This document shows, one piece after another, positions 1 to 10,271 of a DNA stretch of 64,000 nucleotides. This DNA comes from Pseudocercospora fijiensis CIRAD86 (Eukaryota > Ascomycota > Dothideomycetes > Mycosphaerellales > Mycosphaerellaceae). The DNA is taken from the NCBI RefSeq assembly GCF_000340215.1, contig NW_006921540.1, positions 552,377 to 616,376 on the forward strand. The letters run 5' to 3'. The stretch's first letter is position 1. Each line of letters begins with the position of its first letter. A program made the translations under genes and the position numbers. The notes under the pieces were generated by a model, which was given only the letters and a program-made list of their open reading frames with translations, was not told the origin of the DNA and made no database searches.

Positions 1-1250
1 TATCGGCCTCTCGGGCGGCGTTTAATTTAGCATTAGTTAGAAGAAGGCCTAGCTCTAAAGACAGCGGTTGTCGACCGTCGGATAGGATAAAGTTATAGAT
101 AACACAATAGGCGATAACAAAGCGACTTTATTAAGCAATCGGCTAGCTATTTAGTCCCTCCTTAATAATCTTAAACCGCCTATTTATTACACTAAATACC
201 CTCTCGATATAGTTACGAAGCTAAGCGTAGCGGAGGTTATATATCTCTCGATAGTTAGCCGGTCGTTCTTTAGCCTCGCCTTGCTTATAGAGATAATATC
301 GTATCTTCTAATATAGTACGAGAAGCCGTGGATCTTTAAACGAATAACTACCGTTAGCGAGATAGAAATAGCTATCTAGTACGTCGAAGCCTAACTAATA
401 GGCCTTCCTTAATATAGTACTATCTGTCGCTAATCCTTCGTATCTAGGCATTACGAATAAGAAGCGCAATAATAAGTTATAGGCGGCTATTACATTCTAC
501 GTAATATAGCCCTTCCGATAACGCTATAGATTACTATTAATCTTCGGTAGACTAGCTATTAACAAAGTGCCGTCGATAGCGCCTATAACGCCCTTAAAGT
601 ATAGCTAAAACTTGCTACTATCGGCACCCTTAGACTATAGCGGTTTATCGTCCTTCTATAGCAATTTAATCTAGTCCTTTGCTATACGATACAAACAGCG
701 CGATATAGTATATATTATCCTTCTTAGTATCTCTCTTGCTATACCGAAGTCGTTAGCGAGGTTACTAAGGCTCCTATTATACCCTACTATAACTAGGAAG
801 AGGATAACGCGTACCTCTAGCGAGTATTTGTTCTTATTCTTATCTTCTAATCTATTCTTCCGTAGTTTATTAACTAACGCGCGCAATACCGGCTACTTTA
901 ACCTCGTACGCTCGTAGTAGTACTTCGGCGGACTATATAGCACTCGAAACGCCTCGCTTTCTATCTTATTATAGTCTATTTAAACCGACCTTCGTCCTAG
1001 TAGTCGATATATCGCACGGCGGCGCAATTTAGGTAGTTCTTCGAGCAGTAACGGTATAGTGCTAGCAACGGCGCTTACCGACAACACTATCGCTAATAAT
1101 CGCTCTATCCTCGCTTCCGCCGTCCTATACCTTCTCGATCGCTATACCGCTAGTCTCGTAGCTTTACAAAAGACGTAGAGAAAGAGGTAGATACTACGGC
1201 GCTAGGCCGGAAGTCTACCAGGCGCACGGATAGGCTTAAAAGCTCCTCAA
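1..1250 (-). mobile_element. RIP-degraded PIF/Harbinger DDE transposase remnant
   Basis: On the minus strand, a reading frame interrupted by TAG/TAA codons still shows the layout of a Harbinger (DDE_Tnp_4, HARBI1-like) transposase. An N-terminal helix-turn-helix-like segment lies at 671-886. It is followed by an AIDGT motif (first catalytic Asp near 572-574), a second Asp in GLATDS (near 422-424), and the RNYIER block (Glu near 203-205). The last block resembles the family's conserved 'NLRHA.LRN.IER' stretch. The position corresponding to the family's DAGY motif reads as Asn here, which a G-to-A change would explain. CpA and TpG are almost absent while TpA is abundant, the signature of RIP. 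The copy runs off the left edge. The right boundary is estimated from the composition change at about 1240-1260; I could not identify terminal inverted repeats. Confidence 0.82.
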
Positions 1251-1384
1251 GAGTTGGTTTTGCTAATCATACTATATATAGCATAATCTCAGCGAGTTTA
1301 CGAGCACAGCGATAACCTACGATTCAATAACCGTTGTCGCATGAGACAGGTTGGTTATTGGAAGAGTTGTTATAATCTACGGCC

Positions 1385-1401
1385 AGGTTATGCGATAACC
1401 T
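1385..1401. repeat. Perfect 7+7 palindrome
   Basis: AGGTTAT and ATAACCT flank a GCG spacer. A related GCGATAACCT word also occurs near 1309. The site lies between the Harbinger remnant and the next gene. It could be a transposon-end relic or a regulatory site; nothing decides between them. Confidence 0.4.
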
Positions 1402-1521
1402 GTTGCAAGTAGACAGGGCCTCACTGATACACTCCTGATATCGCCATCGCCGTGATTCAATCAACGCCATCACAAGACTCACCATCACCTCGACCTCATA
1501 CCCAATGCGCTGCTCTCCAAT

Positions 1522-2028
1522 ATGACCGCAGACTACGTGCCAACTGACCCTGCTTCGTCAGCAACCGCACGATACCTAGAGCACGTCACAAAAAGCATCA
1601 TGCAAGCAGTCAACGACCGAAACTTCAACCCATCATCAGAACCCTGGTCACTCCTAGCGCCCCAGTTCCGCAACGACCCAGCAGGCCGCTTCGATTCCGC
1701 ATCATTCTTGCCTTCCGTCGTCAAGAAGCAAGAAAAAGGCATCATCCATCGTCCGCAAACCAAAGAAGAACATATTCGATTCCATCAGGAAATGTCGATT
1801 GGAGCGCCCGAGTATTTCAACAAGGTCATTGATGCCACTTGTACTTGTCTTGATGAGGAGGCGTGTATTGCAAAGGTCATGATGTCTACGGAAACGCATG
1901 GGATTCCGGGAGGGCTTGTTCGTCCGGCGGTCAGTACGTTGGAGTTCAGGAAGATTTCGGGGAGTTGGATGGCTACGAGGTTGAGGACTCTGCCGGGGTA
2001 TGATGTTGCTGGGACTAAGACGCTGTGA
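1522..2028 (+). CDS. Small NTF2/SnoaL-like hypothetical protein (168 aa)
   Basis: This is a single-exon frame of 168 residues with no signal peptide or membrane segment. Its length and pattern suit the NTF2-like (SnoaL) alpha+beta fold common in small fungal proteins: an N-terminal helical stretch, a central region ending in a Glu/His-rich helix, and a C-terminal strand pair around 'STLEFRKISGSWMATRLRT'. No catalytic residues can be assigned. A six-codon upstream ORF starts at 1505, and its TGA overlaps the main ATG (ATGA at 1522-1525), which could lower translation by requiring re-initiation. Codon ends switch from C to G at about 1790. The fold assignment is inference; the coding call rests on the open frame and coding-like composition. 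Confidence 0.6.
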   Translation: MTADYVPTDPASSATARYLEHVTKSIMQAVNDRNFNPSSEPWSLLAPQFRNDPAGRFDSASFLPSVVKKQEKGIIHRPQTKEEHIRFHQEMSIGAPEYFNKVIDATCTCLDEEACIAKVMMSTETHGIPGGLVRPAVSTLEFRKISGSWMATRLRTLPGYDVAGTKTL

Positions 2029-2564
2029 GTGTGGCGTTCAGCAGTCGAGCACGCCGTTGAATTCAGGAACACCTTCAGCAAGCAGCTTGCACCCATGCTT
2101 GCTCAGGAGCACGAGAGCACGAAGATGGGAGCGTGATGACCACAGCTCGGCTTGCCACCTCTAGCCGATAGAAGCCTTCCTGAAGTGCATGTTGAGCCCG
2201 AGCATCTGTACAGCCTGATGCACTAAGGCTGTGCGGCTTTCGGCTCTGACACGCTATCACTAGGCTCAATCTCCTTGCCATCCTTCCTAATGCGACTCTG
2301 CCCGAGCGGACTGCCAATCGTGATGGCACTGGCATCATTCATTGCCATCACATGTCTTGGCAAACAAATCATTGGCCTTCCGAGCTATTCAATGCTGCTT
2401 CGCTTGCTGTTGAAGGCGATATGATTATGCATGCGATATGTTCAGGACACGATCGTTTCTTCGCTCATTCGGGAATACACCACAAGACAGACTGAGCTTG
2501 ACAGATACATTAAGTGATCTGTATTGCTTAATTGGCACAACTATCTCTCTCTACAAAGGTCACA
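2029..2564. other. Intergenic, no gene seen
   Basis: This is the shared 3'/5' space between the NTF2-like gene and the next gene. Open frames here lack AUG starts or family resemblance. No repeat or RNA gene was recognised. Confidence 0.55.
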
Positions 2565-4382
2565 ATGGACGACACCCTTGCTCCAGCAGACACTATGGAT
2601 GACATCGATTGGTCTACCTGGGTTAACAATGAGTGGACCTTTGTTGAGGAAGATCAGCAGAGATTAGACAACACTCAGGGCGATAGCGAGCATCGCATTC
2701 CCCAGAACGGAGATGCTGTCCAGAGTCAGGATCAACAGCAGCCAAGTTGGTACACCTTCGATACCAGCCTGGACGATGCGCGACCCTCAACAGAACAGCA
2801 CACACCATCGCCGCTTGAACCACGACCGACGACCATCGCGCCGCAAGTTCTGTCTCGGCATGAACAACCACATGAACATGGCTTCTCCGACAATGCCTTA
2901 CCTGACACGGCACACAACCAATGGCTTCCCAGTGGGGGTTACGAAGAACACCCGAATTGGTTTCCAGATCAGATACCAAATGGGTACAGACAGCACACTC
3001 CGTCCTTTTCTCATCAGCAGTCAATCTACGAAGACTCGAGATCTGGCCAAGCACCCTATTTTACATCCTCTGTCGAATCTGATCTAGCAGATCGATCACG
3101 GCATGCAAGCTCAGATCTTGGAAGCGCGCATCACAATCCAGATATTTCGAACCACACTGCATCCAACGGAGGCATAAATCTGCTCAACTCCCCAGCGGTA
3201 TTTCCTGGCGCCCAACCCTCAAACTCCAGGCTAGGATACTACCCTCCAACACAAATGCCCGAGCGCAATATGTACCTCGCCTATGAGAACCAACAAAATT
3301 CGCCCATGAACACATCTGCCAGTCCTGACATACCGGATCCACGAGGCTCACAATCCGCCTTCTCCCCCGAACCAACCTTTTCCCCCGACCCACAGCCCAG
3401 TCGCAAAAAAGGCAGAGGCCATCTAGTCCCCTCCCCAATAGTTTACAAAGACTCCATCCCCTGCGTCGCCTGCACCAAACCCTTCAAAAAATCCATCCAA
3501 CCCGACCGCTGCAACCGCTGCGCCGAAAAATTCCTCCGCCACAACGCCACCCCGGTAACATTCACTCTCGACCCCGAAATCCCCAATCAAGAACTCGCCA
3601 AACAACTCATCTGCAAATCCATCCTCGCTCGAGGTCCCCCAATAGCACCCTTGGAACTCGAAAACATCCGAGAAAACGAGGATGAATACATCCAGCGTTT
3701 CCTCACCGCGATCAATACCTTCGTCCCCGGAGGGATCGGGCATCACAATCAACCACACCTCACATGGCCGCAACGCCAACAAATCATCTACAATCAAAAA
3801 TCCACGCTCGAAGAGTCTTATTCCTCCGCACACATCACCGCGCGCTTACGTGCGCTTTTCGCGGAAACTTTGGCGTTCCACACCGGGACTTCGAACCCTT
3901 TCTACGGCACCTCCGGAGACTCTTCCGGGTATAGCGAGAACACTCGACTGAGTTTCGAGGAGAGAGTCGAGAAGATTTGTGGGATGTTACGCACGAATAA
4001 GAGGGTGGTGATGGATGTTGTGGAAGGGAGGGGCGTCAAGGGGTTTGTGGGGCATCCGGAGAATTTCGAGAAACGCAAGGTGGCGAATAATGATTGTAAT
4101 TTGGTGAAGAAGAGGATTATGGAGCAGGGGAAAGAGAAGGGGGAGGGGCAGGGGAAGAAGAGGAAGCGGGGGAAGGGGAAAGGGAAGGTTGTTGAGGAGG
4201 ATGAAATGGATGTTGATGTTGAAGCTGGGCCTTCGAATTTTGAGGGACATTCTGGTGGTGTTGAGGGAAGTGGAGGAGTGGAGGATCAAGCTGAATCCTC
4301 ACATGCTGTGGAGTATGGTTCTGGAAGGAGTCGTACTATGGACTGGCTTCGTGGTGGACGGGCGACGCAGCAGATTGATTGA
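2565..4382 (+). CDS. Pro/Gln/Ser-rich nuclear-type protein with a Cys4 zinc motif (605 aa)
   Basis: The start is the ATG at 2565 (A at -3, G at +4), giving 605 aa; the open frame extends further 5' without an AUG. Residues 1-290 are low-complexity and rich in Pro, Gln, Ser and His. At about residues 300-325 there is a compact C-x2-C...C-x2-C motif (CVAC...CNRC) that looks like a treble-clef or RING-like zinc knuckle. It is followed by a helical region with no recognised domain. The C-terminus carries a strongly basic Lys/Arg/Gly run near 540-555 (probable nuclear localisation signal), then an acidic and Gly-rich tail. The layout fits a nuclear regulatory protein, but no known DNA-binding domain is evident. 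Third positions switch from C-rich to G-rich at about 3850-3960. Function is unknown. Confidence 0.72.
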   Translation: MDDTLAPADTMDDIDWSTWVNNEWTFVEEDQQRLDNTQGDSEHRIPQNGDAVQSQDQQQPSWYTFDTSLDDARPSTEQHTPSPLEPRPTTIAPQVLSRHEQPHEHGFSDNALPDTAHNQWLPSGGYEEHPNWFPDQIPNGYRQHTPSFSHQQSIYEDSRSGQAPYFTSSVESDLADRSRHASSDLGSAHHNPDISNHTASNGGINLLNSPAVFPGAQPSNSRLGYYPPTQMPERNMYLAYENQQNSPMNTSASPDIPDPRGSQSAFSPEPTFSPDPQPSRKKGRGHLVPSPIVYKDSIPCVACTKPFKKSIQPDRCNRCAEKFLRHNATPVTFTLDPEIPNQELAKQLICKSILARGPPIAPLELENIRENEDEYIQRFLTAINTFVPGGIGHHNQPHLTWPQRQQIIYNQKSTLEESYSSAHITARLRALFAETLAFHTGTSNPFYGTSGDSSGYSENTRLSFEERVEKICGMLRTNKRVVMDVVEGRGVKGFVGHPENFEKRKVANNDCNLVKKRIMEQGKEKGEGQGKKRKRGKGKGKVVEEDEMDVDVEAGPSNFEGHSGGVEGSGGVEDQAESSHAVEYGSGRSRTMDWLRGGRATQQID

Positions 4383-5286
4383 TTGAGAGCGATTTTGAAA
4401 GGGGGTTCCGTTGTACATGTATGTATAGTGACGCGAATTTCTGTTTTGGATTGTTGGGAGTTACTACATGTCGACAAGTCGGTAGCGAATCAATTAGGTG
4501 TGTTTTGTTGATTTTAAAAGCTCGGTAAGGTGGATAGATATACATACTTAGAGAGAAAAAAACCCCCCCTAAAAATGCAGCTGTTCTATTATTAATTGCT
4601 TTTTTCTTTAGAATGTTCGTGTTCCCTAAGTAATATTCCCTCGTATACATTTCAAGAAGTAGCGGCGAATTCTTTAGTAATATATCGTCCAGAGTAAAGA
4701 CTAGAGCTCGTATATAACAGCGGTAATATAAACACAAGTCTCTTCTCTTAAATATTCTCGTAGCTTCTTCTTCTTCTACTTTAACCGCTCGAGGTAAGAG
4801 GTAACAGGTATTTCATCTCCTAATTATTATTAGCTGTTACAGGAAAACGTATAGATATATCTACACGCTATATTAGCCAGGAGAAGATACCTCGACACGA
4901 GCATGAAACCCACTCCCTTTTGTCTTGTCTGTGATCATTATCCCCGAGAACTTCATTGCCATGCCATACCAAGGTCGAGAGTCAAGGAAAAAAAAGGTAC
5001 GTGCGGTAGTTAGCGAGCGCTCGCTTCGAAACAGCCTTGGATAAGAAACGATATCCTTGAATCGCAGATTTGGAATTTTTTTTCAGCCAAAACAGTTCTG
5101 AGATTTCGGCTTCTTAGCAAGCAAACGTTGGTTTGGTAGGGAGTAATAAGGGATGGAAGTATATAAGCATGCTGAAAGGCTAAGGCTCAAAACACAAAAA
5201 TTTCGATTCATTCCGTGGGTATACCTGCCTCTACCTACCGTCCAACACCACGCTAAAAAATATCCCCCAAAAGCAATAATCCGGCC
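4383..5286. other. Convergent intergenic region with a TA-rich relict
   Basis: The interval separates two convergent genes. The stretch 4480-4880 is TpA-rich and poor in CpA, like the RIP-mutated DNA at the window ends, and probably is a short decayed transposon. No coding frame survives, and terminal repeats could not be paired with confidence. The rest is unremarkable. Confidence 0.5.
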
Positions 5287-6967
5287 CTACCAATTCCACG
5301 TCCTCGCGCTCGCAGAGAACACAGGAGGTTTCCAAATCAGCTTCTCAGGATCAATATACCTGCGCGGCTTCATCTTCTCCTTCTCCTTCCTCTTCTCTCT
5401 CTGCCGAAGAGCCGCCTCCGTCAGAACGATGACATGATTCTTATTGCTGTACCGCAGCATATTGGCGTTCTGAAGAGTATGCAAGACATCGTTAGTGGTC
5501 ATGGCAAGCGTAGCTCCGATATCTTCCACCGAGATGAAAGCCGAGGATCCCGGGGTTTCACTCTCGCGTTCCAGAAGCAGCTCGACGATAACTTCCTGCC
5601 AGTACGCGCGATAGCCCAAAAGTCCGAGATCGGACAGAGGTTTTTCGGGAGAACCGAGCTTGCCTTCGATCTTGCTTAGCTCGTACGAGAACTGGATTAA
5701 AAGCCCGCCGTAGCCTTTTCGTTGGAATTGAGGGAGGGTTAGGATACAGGCGACGTTGTAACCCTCTGCGCTTTCCTTTTCTTTTGAGAAGTAGCCGATG
5801 AGATGATGGCCCTGATCATCTGCAGTGGTCATGCAGTAGAAGAGAAATGGGTCGACATCGTAGTACAGTGTCTTGTGGTCGAGGAAAAGCTTTGACAGCA
5901 AACACAGATTGCGACACCACGTCCGTTGTCTTCGGCCGTCGATTTCGAAGAATGACACGTTCTCATCGCGATAGATCTCATTGCCAGGGGGATGATGCAG
6001 CGTACACTTTTTGCGATGCCGCCCGAATTGGAATTGCGAGCCAAAGTATGATAGGCAGAATTCGCAGATGTAAACCATGTCGACGTCCGTGAATTCAGCG
6101 GGATAAGGCGAAAAGTACCAGGGCTCAATCTCGCTGTCGCCCATTTGCACACGCTCCAGATTGCGGACTCTGCTAATTTCGGTCTGGTTCTGTGTCATAC
6201 TGCCGCCAGTTCTGAGCTTCTCGATTTCTTCTTCACGAGAATATGGGACGCTGTCAGGGGCTGCTTTGGCGGCTGCTGCAGCTTCCTGCACGTCGACAAT
6301 GTCCATCGCAGACTCATCGTCGGGCCCGGGCGTGCCATCGAGAGATTCTGGAGCAAGCACCGCCACTGAGGGATCTCTATTCTCTTTGCCACCACTCTGC
6401 GAGACTTGTCTGCTTAGTTTGCCGGCAAGATCGCCAGGGATTTCGGAGGCCTCTCGAGTCGTAGTGCCGCTTCTTGAACGTTTCTGGCCAGCCTTTGTGG
6501 AGCCCGTCTTGGTGTTCTTCGAATCTGATTTCGACTGAGTCTGCTTTTGCTTGGACTTGTTGTCGGGCTTCTCTGGCACCGGCCATTCGACGTCTTGCGT
6601 GAGATCGAGACGTTCTGCCGGCACCCACTCGTCCAAACGCTTGTTGAAGTCTTGGTAGTGAACATAAAAGGTCGGCCTGCCTTTTCTTGTCTGCATGGAC
6701 AGAATTTCGGCCCTACGTTTCTCGCCATCCTGCAATGTGTTAGAAAGCAAGCTGTAAAACGCTCTCGAACAACGTACCTTTTCGACCATAGCCTTCGTGC
6801 CGATTCTATACAAAATGACAGTCAGTAAACGGCATGAAAGACACCTTCTTCAGAGTATGCGGTATGAATTTCGTATCGTACCTCAGCGTCGAAAGCGTCG
6901 CCATGCCTCTTTCTGCTTTGGCGTCATCTGCGCCATTCGCGCCATTTTTGCCATCATCTCGCGCCAT
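5287..6967 (-). CDS. ESA1: MYST histone acetyltransferase ESA1 (NuA4 catalytic subunit)
   Basis: Three exons (6967-6882, 6805-6778, 5729-region through 6729-5287) join in frame to 518 aa. The introns are 6881-6806 (76 bp) and 6777-6730 (48 bp), and exon 2 is only 28 bp. The joined N-terminus runs '[19 protein letters not shown]', matching the chromo-barrel start of the family. The protein has a chromo barrel (about 25-90), a Ser/Lys-rich linker, a C2HC zinc finger (CEFC...H...C, about 259-280) and the MYST domain. The acetyl-CoA loop is QRKGYGG (about 372), and the catalytic Cys in VACILT (about 365) lies 34 residues before the catalytic Glu in SPEKPL, the same spacing as yeast Esa1. ESA1 acetylates H4 and H2A as the NuA4 catalytic subunit in the nucleus. 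It is divergent from REX4, with 232 bp between the start codons. Confidence 0.96.
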
Positions 6968-7199
6968 AGTGAGGCCCGCTGAGACGATGTCGGAAGTTTC
7001 GCAAGTTTTGAAGATGCTGCGTAGTTTTGGTGATGAAGTAATTCGACGTCCTCGTCGTCGCGACGCTGAGGTCTGAATGCGACGGGGCGCCACAGCTCAG
7101 CTCCGCCACAGATGTGTGGCGTAAAAAAAGTTCCAGCTTCATCAACCTCAAGAAATCTTCATGCTGTGCTGTGAGAACAATATGCGTTGACGTCTCTCC
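6968..7199. promoter_or_regulatory. Divergent ESA1/REX4 promoter (232 bp)
   Basis: The two start codons face away from each other across 232 bp, so the promoters must overlap. No TATA box or clear operator was identified. Pairing a chromatin acetyltransferase with a ribosome-biogenesis nuclease suggests shared growth-linked control, which is inference. Confidence 0.6.
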
Positions 7200-8324
7200 A
7201 TGTCTCGACCAGACGCCGGACAGCTGAGCAGCAATTGGAAGAAGCTGCAGGAGAAGTTGAAGGCTGAGAAGAAGGCGGAAGGTGCAGGCAGTGGCACAAA
7301 GCGCAAAAGAGAAGAACCGAAGAAGAGCAGGAGCACATCGAATGGATTCAAGAAAATGAGGCTTTCGGGAGCAAATGCAATAGTCGGCGACAAGAAGCGT
7401 AAGATGGGTGGCTATCTTTCCACGAACACCGCAACCGAAGCTGCAAGCAACACCTCGAGAACCCAAACTCTCATCAAAGACCACGACATTGCGCCAGCAG
7501 ACATATCAGCAGCATACGGAGCATCAGTCCCAACCAAGCGCGTCTCCGAAGACGACGACGTCAACGGAGGCCTACACCCCACGCGGAAAATCGGAAAATA
7601 CATATCGCTAGATTGCGAAATGGTCGGCACCGGGCCCCCACCGCATCTCGACAACATCCTCGCCCGCGCCTCGCTCGTAAATTTCCACGGCGAACAGATC
7701 TACGACTCCTACGTGCAACCTCCCCCAAACACAAAAATCCACGACTACCGCACCCACGTCTCCGGAATAAAACCCCGCCACCTTCAACCCTCCTACGCGC
7801 GGACATTCAACGAAGTACAGAAATCTGTGGCCGAGATTCTGGAAGGCAGGATTTTGGTGGGACATGCTTTGCGGAATGATTTGAATGCTTTGATGTTGAG
7901 TCATCCGAAACGGGATGTGAGGGATACGAGTCGGTATGGCAGGTTTAGGGTTGAGAGTCAGGGGAAAGCTCCTGCTTTAAAAAAATTGGCCAGGACGGAG
8001 TTGGGGATTGAGGTGCAGGTTGGTGAGCATAGTAGTGTGGAGGATGCGAGGACTGCGATGTTGTTGTTTCGGAAGGAGAAGGGGGGTTTTGAGGAGGAGA
8101 ATCGGAGGCGGTTTGGGGTGAGGAGGAGGGGTGGTGGGGAAGAGAAGGGGAAGGGTGGGAGGGAGGAGATGGCTGAGGTTGATGGTGATTCGGAGGTAGA
8201 AGAGGATGAGGAGGAAGAGGTTGATTTACTGGATGGCGAGGAGGATTCATCAACCAGCGCCGCCCAGCCAGCTCAGGCGAAATCAAAGAAGCGCAAGAAG
8301 AAAAAGCGGACGAAAAGGAAGTAA
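7200..8324 (+). CDS. REX4: RNA exonuclease REX4
   Basis: This is a single-exon gene of 374 aa starting at the ATG at 7200. It has a Lys-rich N-terminus, a DEDDh 3'-5' exonuclease domain (about residues 130-300) and a low-complexity acidic/Lys-rich C-tail. The exonuclease residues are visible: LDCEMVG (Asp and Glu, about 137-142), HALRND (Asp, about 222-227) and HSSVEDAR (His and Asp, about 277-284). The central spacing, LDCEMVG to the 'YDSYV...DYRT..SGI' block, is typical of the REX4/ISG20-like family. Yeast Rex4 acts in pre-rRNA (ITS1) processing in the nucleolus; the Lys/Arg runs at both ends fit nucleolar targeting. The 3' third switches to G-ending codons at about 7820. Confidence 0.93.
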   Translation: MSRPDAGQLSSNWKKLQEKLKAEKKAEGAGSGTKRKREEPKKSRSTSNGFKKMRLSGANAIVGDKKRKMGGYLSTNTATEAASNTSRTQTLIKDHDIAPADISAAYGASVPTKRVSEDDDVNGGLHPTRKIGKYISLDCEMVGTGPPPHLDNILARASLVNFHGEQIYDSYVQPPPNTKIHDYRTHVSGIKPRHLQPSYARTFNEVQKSVAEILEGRILVGHALRNDLNALMLSHPKRDVRDTSRYGRFRVESQGKAPALKKLARTELGIEVQVGEHSSVEDARTAMLLFRKEKGGFEEENRRRFGVRRRGGGEEKGKGGREEMAEVDGDSEVEEDEEEEVDLLDGEEDSSTSAAQPAQAKSKKRKKKKRTKRK

Positions 8325-8339
8325 ATTCAACGCTGCTGT

Positions 8340-9110
8340 AGTTTCGCCGTATCATAATGCCTACTCTACCAACCCATCCTGTCTGGACCCCCTGAAAAGG
8401 CTGAATCTCATCCTTCCGAATAATCTTCCCAGCATCCGAATCCCTCTTCCCCTCCGCAACATCCTTAACAATTCCCCCCCCCCCCCCTCCCCCCAACCGC
8501 CGGATCAATCGCCCCTATCAGTTTCAACTTCTCCGCCCCAATCCCCGCAAGATTCGTCGCCAAAAACCTCGAACTCACCGCCCAAACCTTCACCCCATCA
8601 TTCCCCAAGATCCGAACCCACTCCCGAAACGCCATGTTCATACCACACTTGACGCTACGATACATCGTCACGGGATTCGGGCCGGGGGGTTTAGGCCAAG
8701 CTTTTCCGGGCGAGGCATTGAGAGGTTGGAAGGCGGGGGGATCGTGGCGTTCGGTTTCTGAGAGGGAGGAGGTGCCTGAGGTCTCCGGAAACGTGCTCGA
8801 CGTCGAAGTTTGCGCCGGCGTGGTTTATGAGGCAGTCCAGACGGCCGTGGCGGGAGGTGATGGTGTCGCGGGCAGAGGTGATGGAGGGGTCGGAGGTGAT
8901 GTCGATTTGCACTGGGGAGAGGGTGCTGTTGGAGAGGGGGAAGAGCGAGAGGTGTTGTGAGGAATGGAGGAATGCTGGAGGTAGGAGAGAGGCTGTACTT
9001 ATCCTTTCGTCTCTCGGCCGGGTGAGTATGCCATGCTCTCGGACAAGATTTCGGTGGGAGTGCTCGATGTGTTGGTCGGTGATGCTCCATAAGTTAGTCC
9101 TTGTGCTTTG
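8340..9110 (-). pseudogene. Decayed short-chain dehydrogenase/reductase (AYR1-like)
   Basis: Three minus-strand pieces in different frames together resemble one SDR. A 'TYGAS' Rossmann-start-like stretch lies near 9070. A 'VQIDITSD..........GRLDCLINHAG' piece (8690-8915) carries the family's NNAG motif with His replacing Asn. A 'MYRSVKCGMNMAFREW' piece (8600-8671) carries the YxxxK catalytic pair. The tail continues near 8350-8460 across a C14 tract at 8474-8487 (poly-G on the coding strand), where the frame changes. A possible intron acceptor lies just before the VQID stretch, but no arrangement of introns restores one frame. The YxxxK spacing and the sequence after it suggest the classical 1-acyl-DHAP reductase-like subgroup. 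A sequencing error in the homopolymer could explain one break but not all. Confidence 0.6.
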
Positions 9111-9188
9111 TCTGCGGACGAGACATCTCTCGTCCGTGCCAAGAGATCGAGCCCGGAGCTGGAGCCGATCTTTGGCCGAGCTTCATCG

Positions 9189-10271
9189 ATGCAGGGCGTC
9201 AACTCAAACCTGAACCTCTCCTCTTATTATTTACCTGGCTTGGAGACATGCATGACATGTGAGAATACGAAGGTCATGCCGATCAGCATATGGAATCTCA
9301 GTCGCAACCATGCAGCGAGGCTCCCAAGCCTGACACTACCTCGATCGATTCTCCCTCCATCTTTGACTGCTAGTCTTCTGCACCGCAACCGCAACCGCAA
9401 CCGCAGTATCAGCGACTCAACGCAAAATGCACCACCGCAATCGCCAGAGTCGACATTGCCGAATCGAAGCAGACGACTCTGGACCACTGAAGAGCGGCAT
9501 ACTCTTCACGCACTCAAGGCTGAAGGCTACAGAGCACGACCCATTGCAAAAGCGCTTGGTCGACCGGTAAAAGCAATATACTACGAATGGACAAGGACCA
9601 AAGAAGACTGTCAGTCGCGGTGGTGGAGACCATGGAGCGATGAAGATCGTCAACAACTCATGTCGCTTCACGCCGAAGGCATGAACACATCGGACTTGGC
9701 CACCAAATTTGGGCGTAGTCGGTCGAGCATAGAATCCCAGCTCTCCCACTGTCGAGATGCTCGTCAAAAAATGGAGAACAAGACTGTCCGCTCACGAGGA
9801 TCAAGCTCCAGACGTTGGTCAGAGAGCGAGATGGAGAGGCTAGCGAGCCTGAAGGAAGTTGGGACGAATCCGGAAGCGATAGCCGAAGAACTTGGCAGGT
9901 CGTGTGATGCTGTCAGCTCAAAATGGTCTCGTCTTCTTATTAGCCGTCGATCTGGATCGACGCCGTTTATCGGTTTCACTGAGGAGGAAGACACGACACT
10001 AGTATCCTTATACAACGAAGGCGCGTCCTGGAGGACGATTCAAGCTGCAATACCTCCGCGCTCGCTGGGTTCTCTCAGAGCCAGGGCTGCGCACCTCAAA
10101 ATACAACGGGCGCGACCTAGGCGTCATCCGTGGACTCTCCAAGAGACGAATGAGCTTGTGAGATTGCGGAAACTTGGTACCCCAGTTCGACATCTACCGT
10201 CACACTTACCCGGACGGAGTGCAGAGGCCTGTCGCAGTAAACTGAGAACTATACTGGACAGCGAACTTTAG
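9189..10271 (+). CDS. Protein with five tandem SANT/Myb-like repeats
   Basis: A single-exon frame with the first AUG at 9189 gives 360 aa; a start at a later ATG would keep all repeats. Five helix-turn-helix repeats of about 45-50 residues follow a Ser/Arg/Asn-rich leader: RRLWTTEER, RPWSDEDRQ, RRWSESEME, IGFTEEEDT and HPWTLQETN mark their first helices. Each has the expected aromatic near the start, an acidic cluster, and an 'IA..LGR....' turn before the recognition helix. The arrangement predicts a sequence-specific DNA-binding protein in the nucleus. No other domain is visible. Fungi have many such genes of unknown target. Upstream sequence overlaps the decayed dehydrogenase, so the promoter may be a rearranged one. 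Confidence 0.72.
   Translation: MQGVNSNLNLSSYYLPGLETCMTCENTKVMPISIWNLSRNHAARLPSLTLPRSILPPSLTASLLHRNRNRNRSISDSTQNAPPQSPESTLPNRSRRLWTTEERHTLHALKAEGYRARPIAKALGRPVKAIYYEWTRTKEDCQSRWWRPWSDEDRQQLMSLHAEGMNTSDLATKFGRSRSSIESQLSHCRDARQKMENKTVRSRGSSSRRWSESEMERLASLKEVGTNPEAIAEELGRSCDAVSSKWSRLLISRRSGSTPFIGFTEEEDTTLVSLYNEGASWRTIQAAIPPRSLGSLRARAAHLKIQRARPRRHPWTLQETNELVRLRKLGTPVRHLPSHLPGRSAEACRSKLRTILDSEL

Noticed and set aside
2532..2564. Start of the Cys4-motif gene at 2532
   Set aside because: It begins at TTG; the ATG at 2565 has a good initiation context.
4480..4880. Intact MITE with terminal inverted repeats
   Set aside because: AGCTGTT words occur at both ends, but flanks do not pair well enough to call terminal repeats.
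8467..8490. C14 tract as the cause of the SDR breakdown
   Set aside because: A homopolymer error can explain one frame change, but other breaks and a replaced NNAG residue lie elsewhere in the gene.
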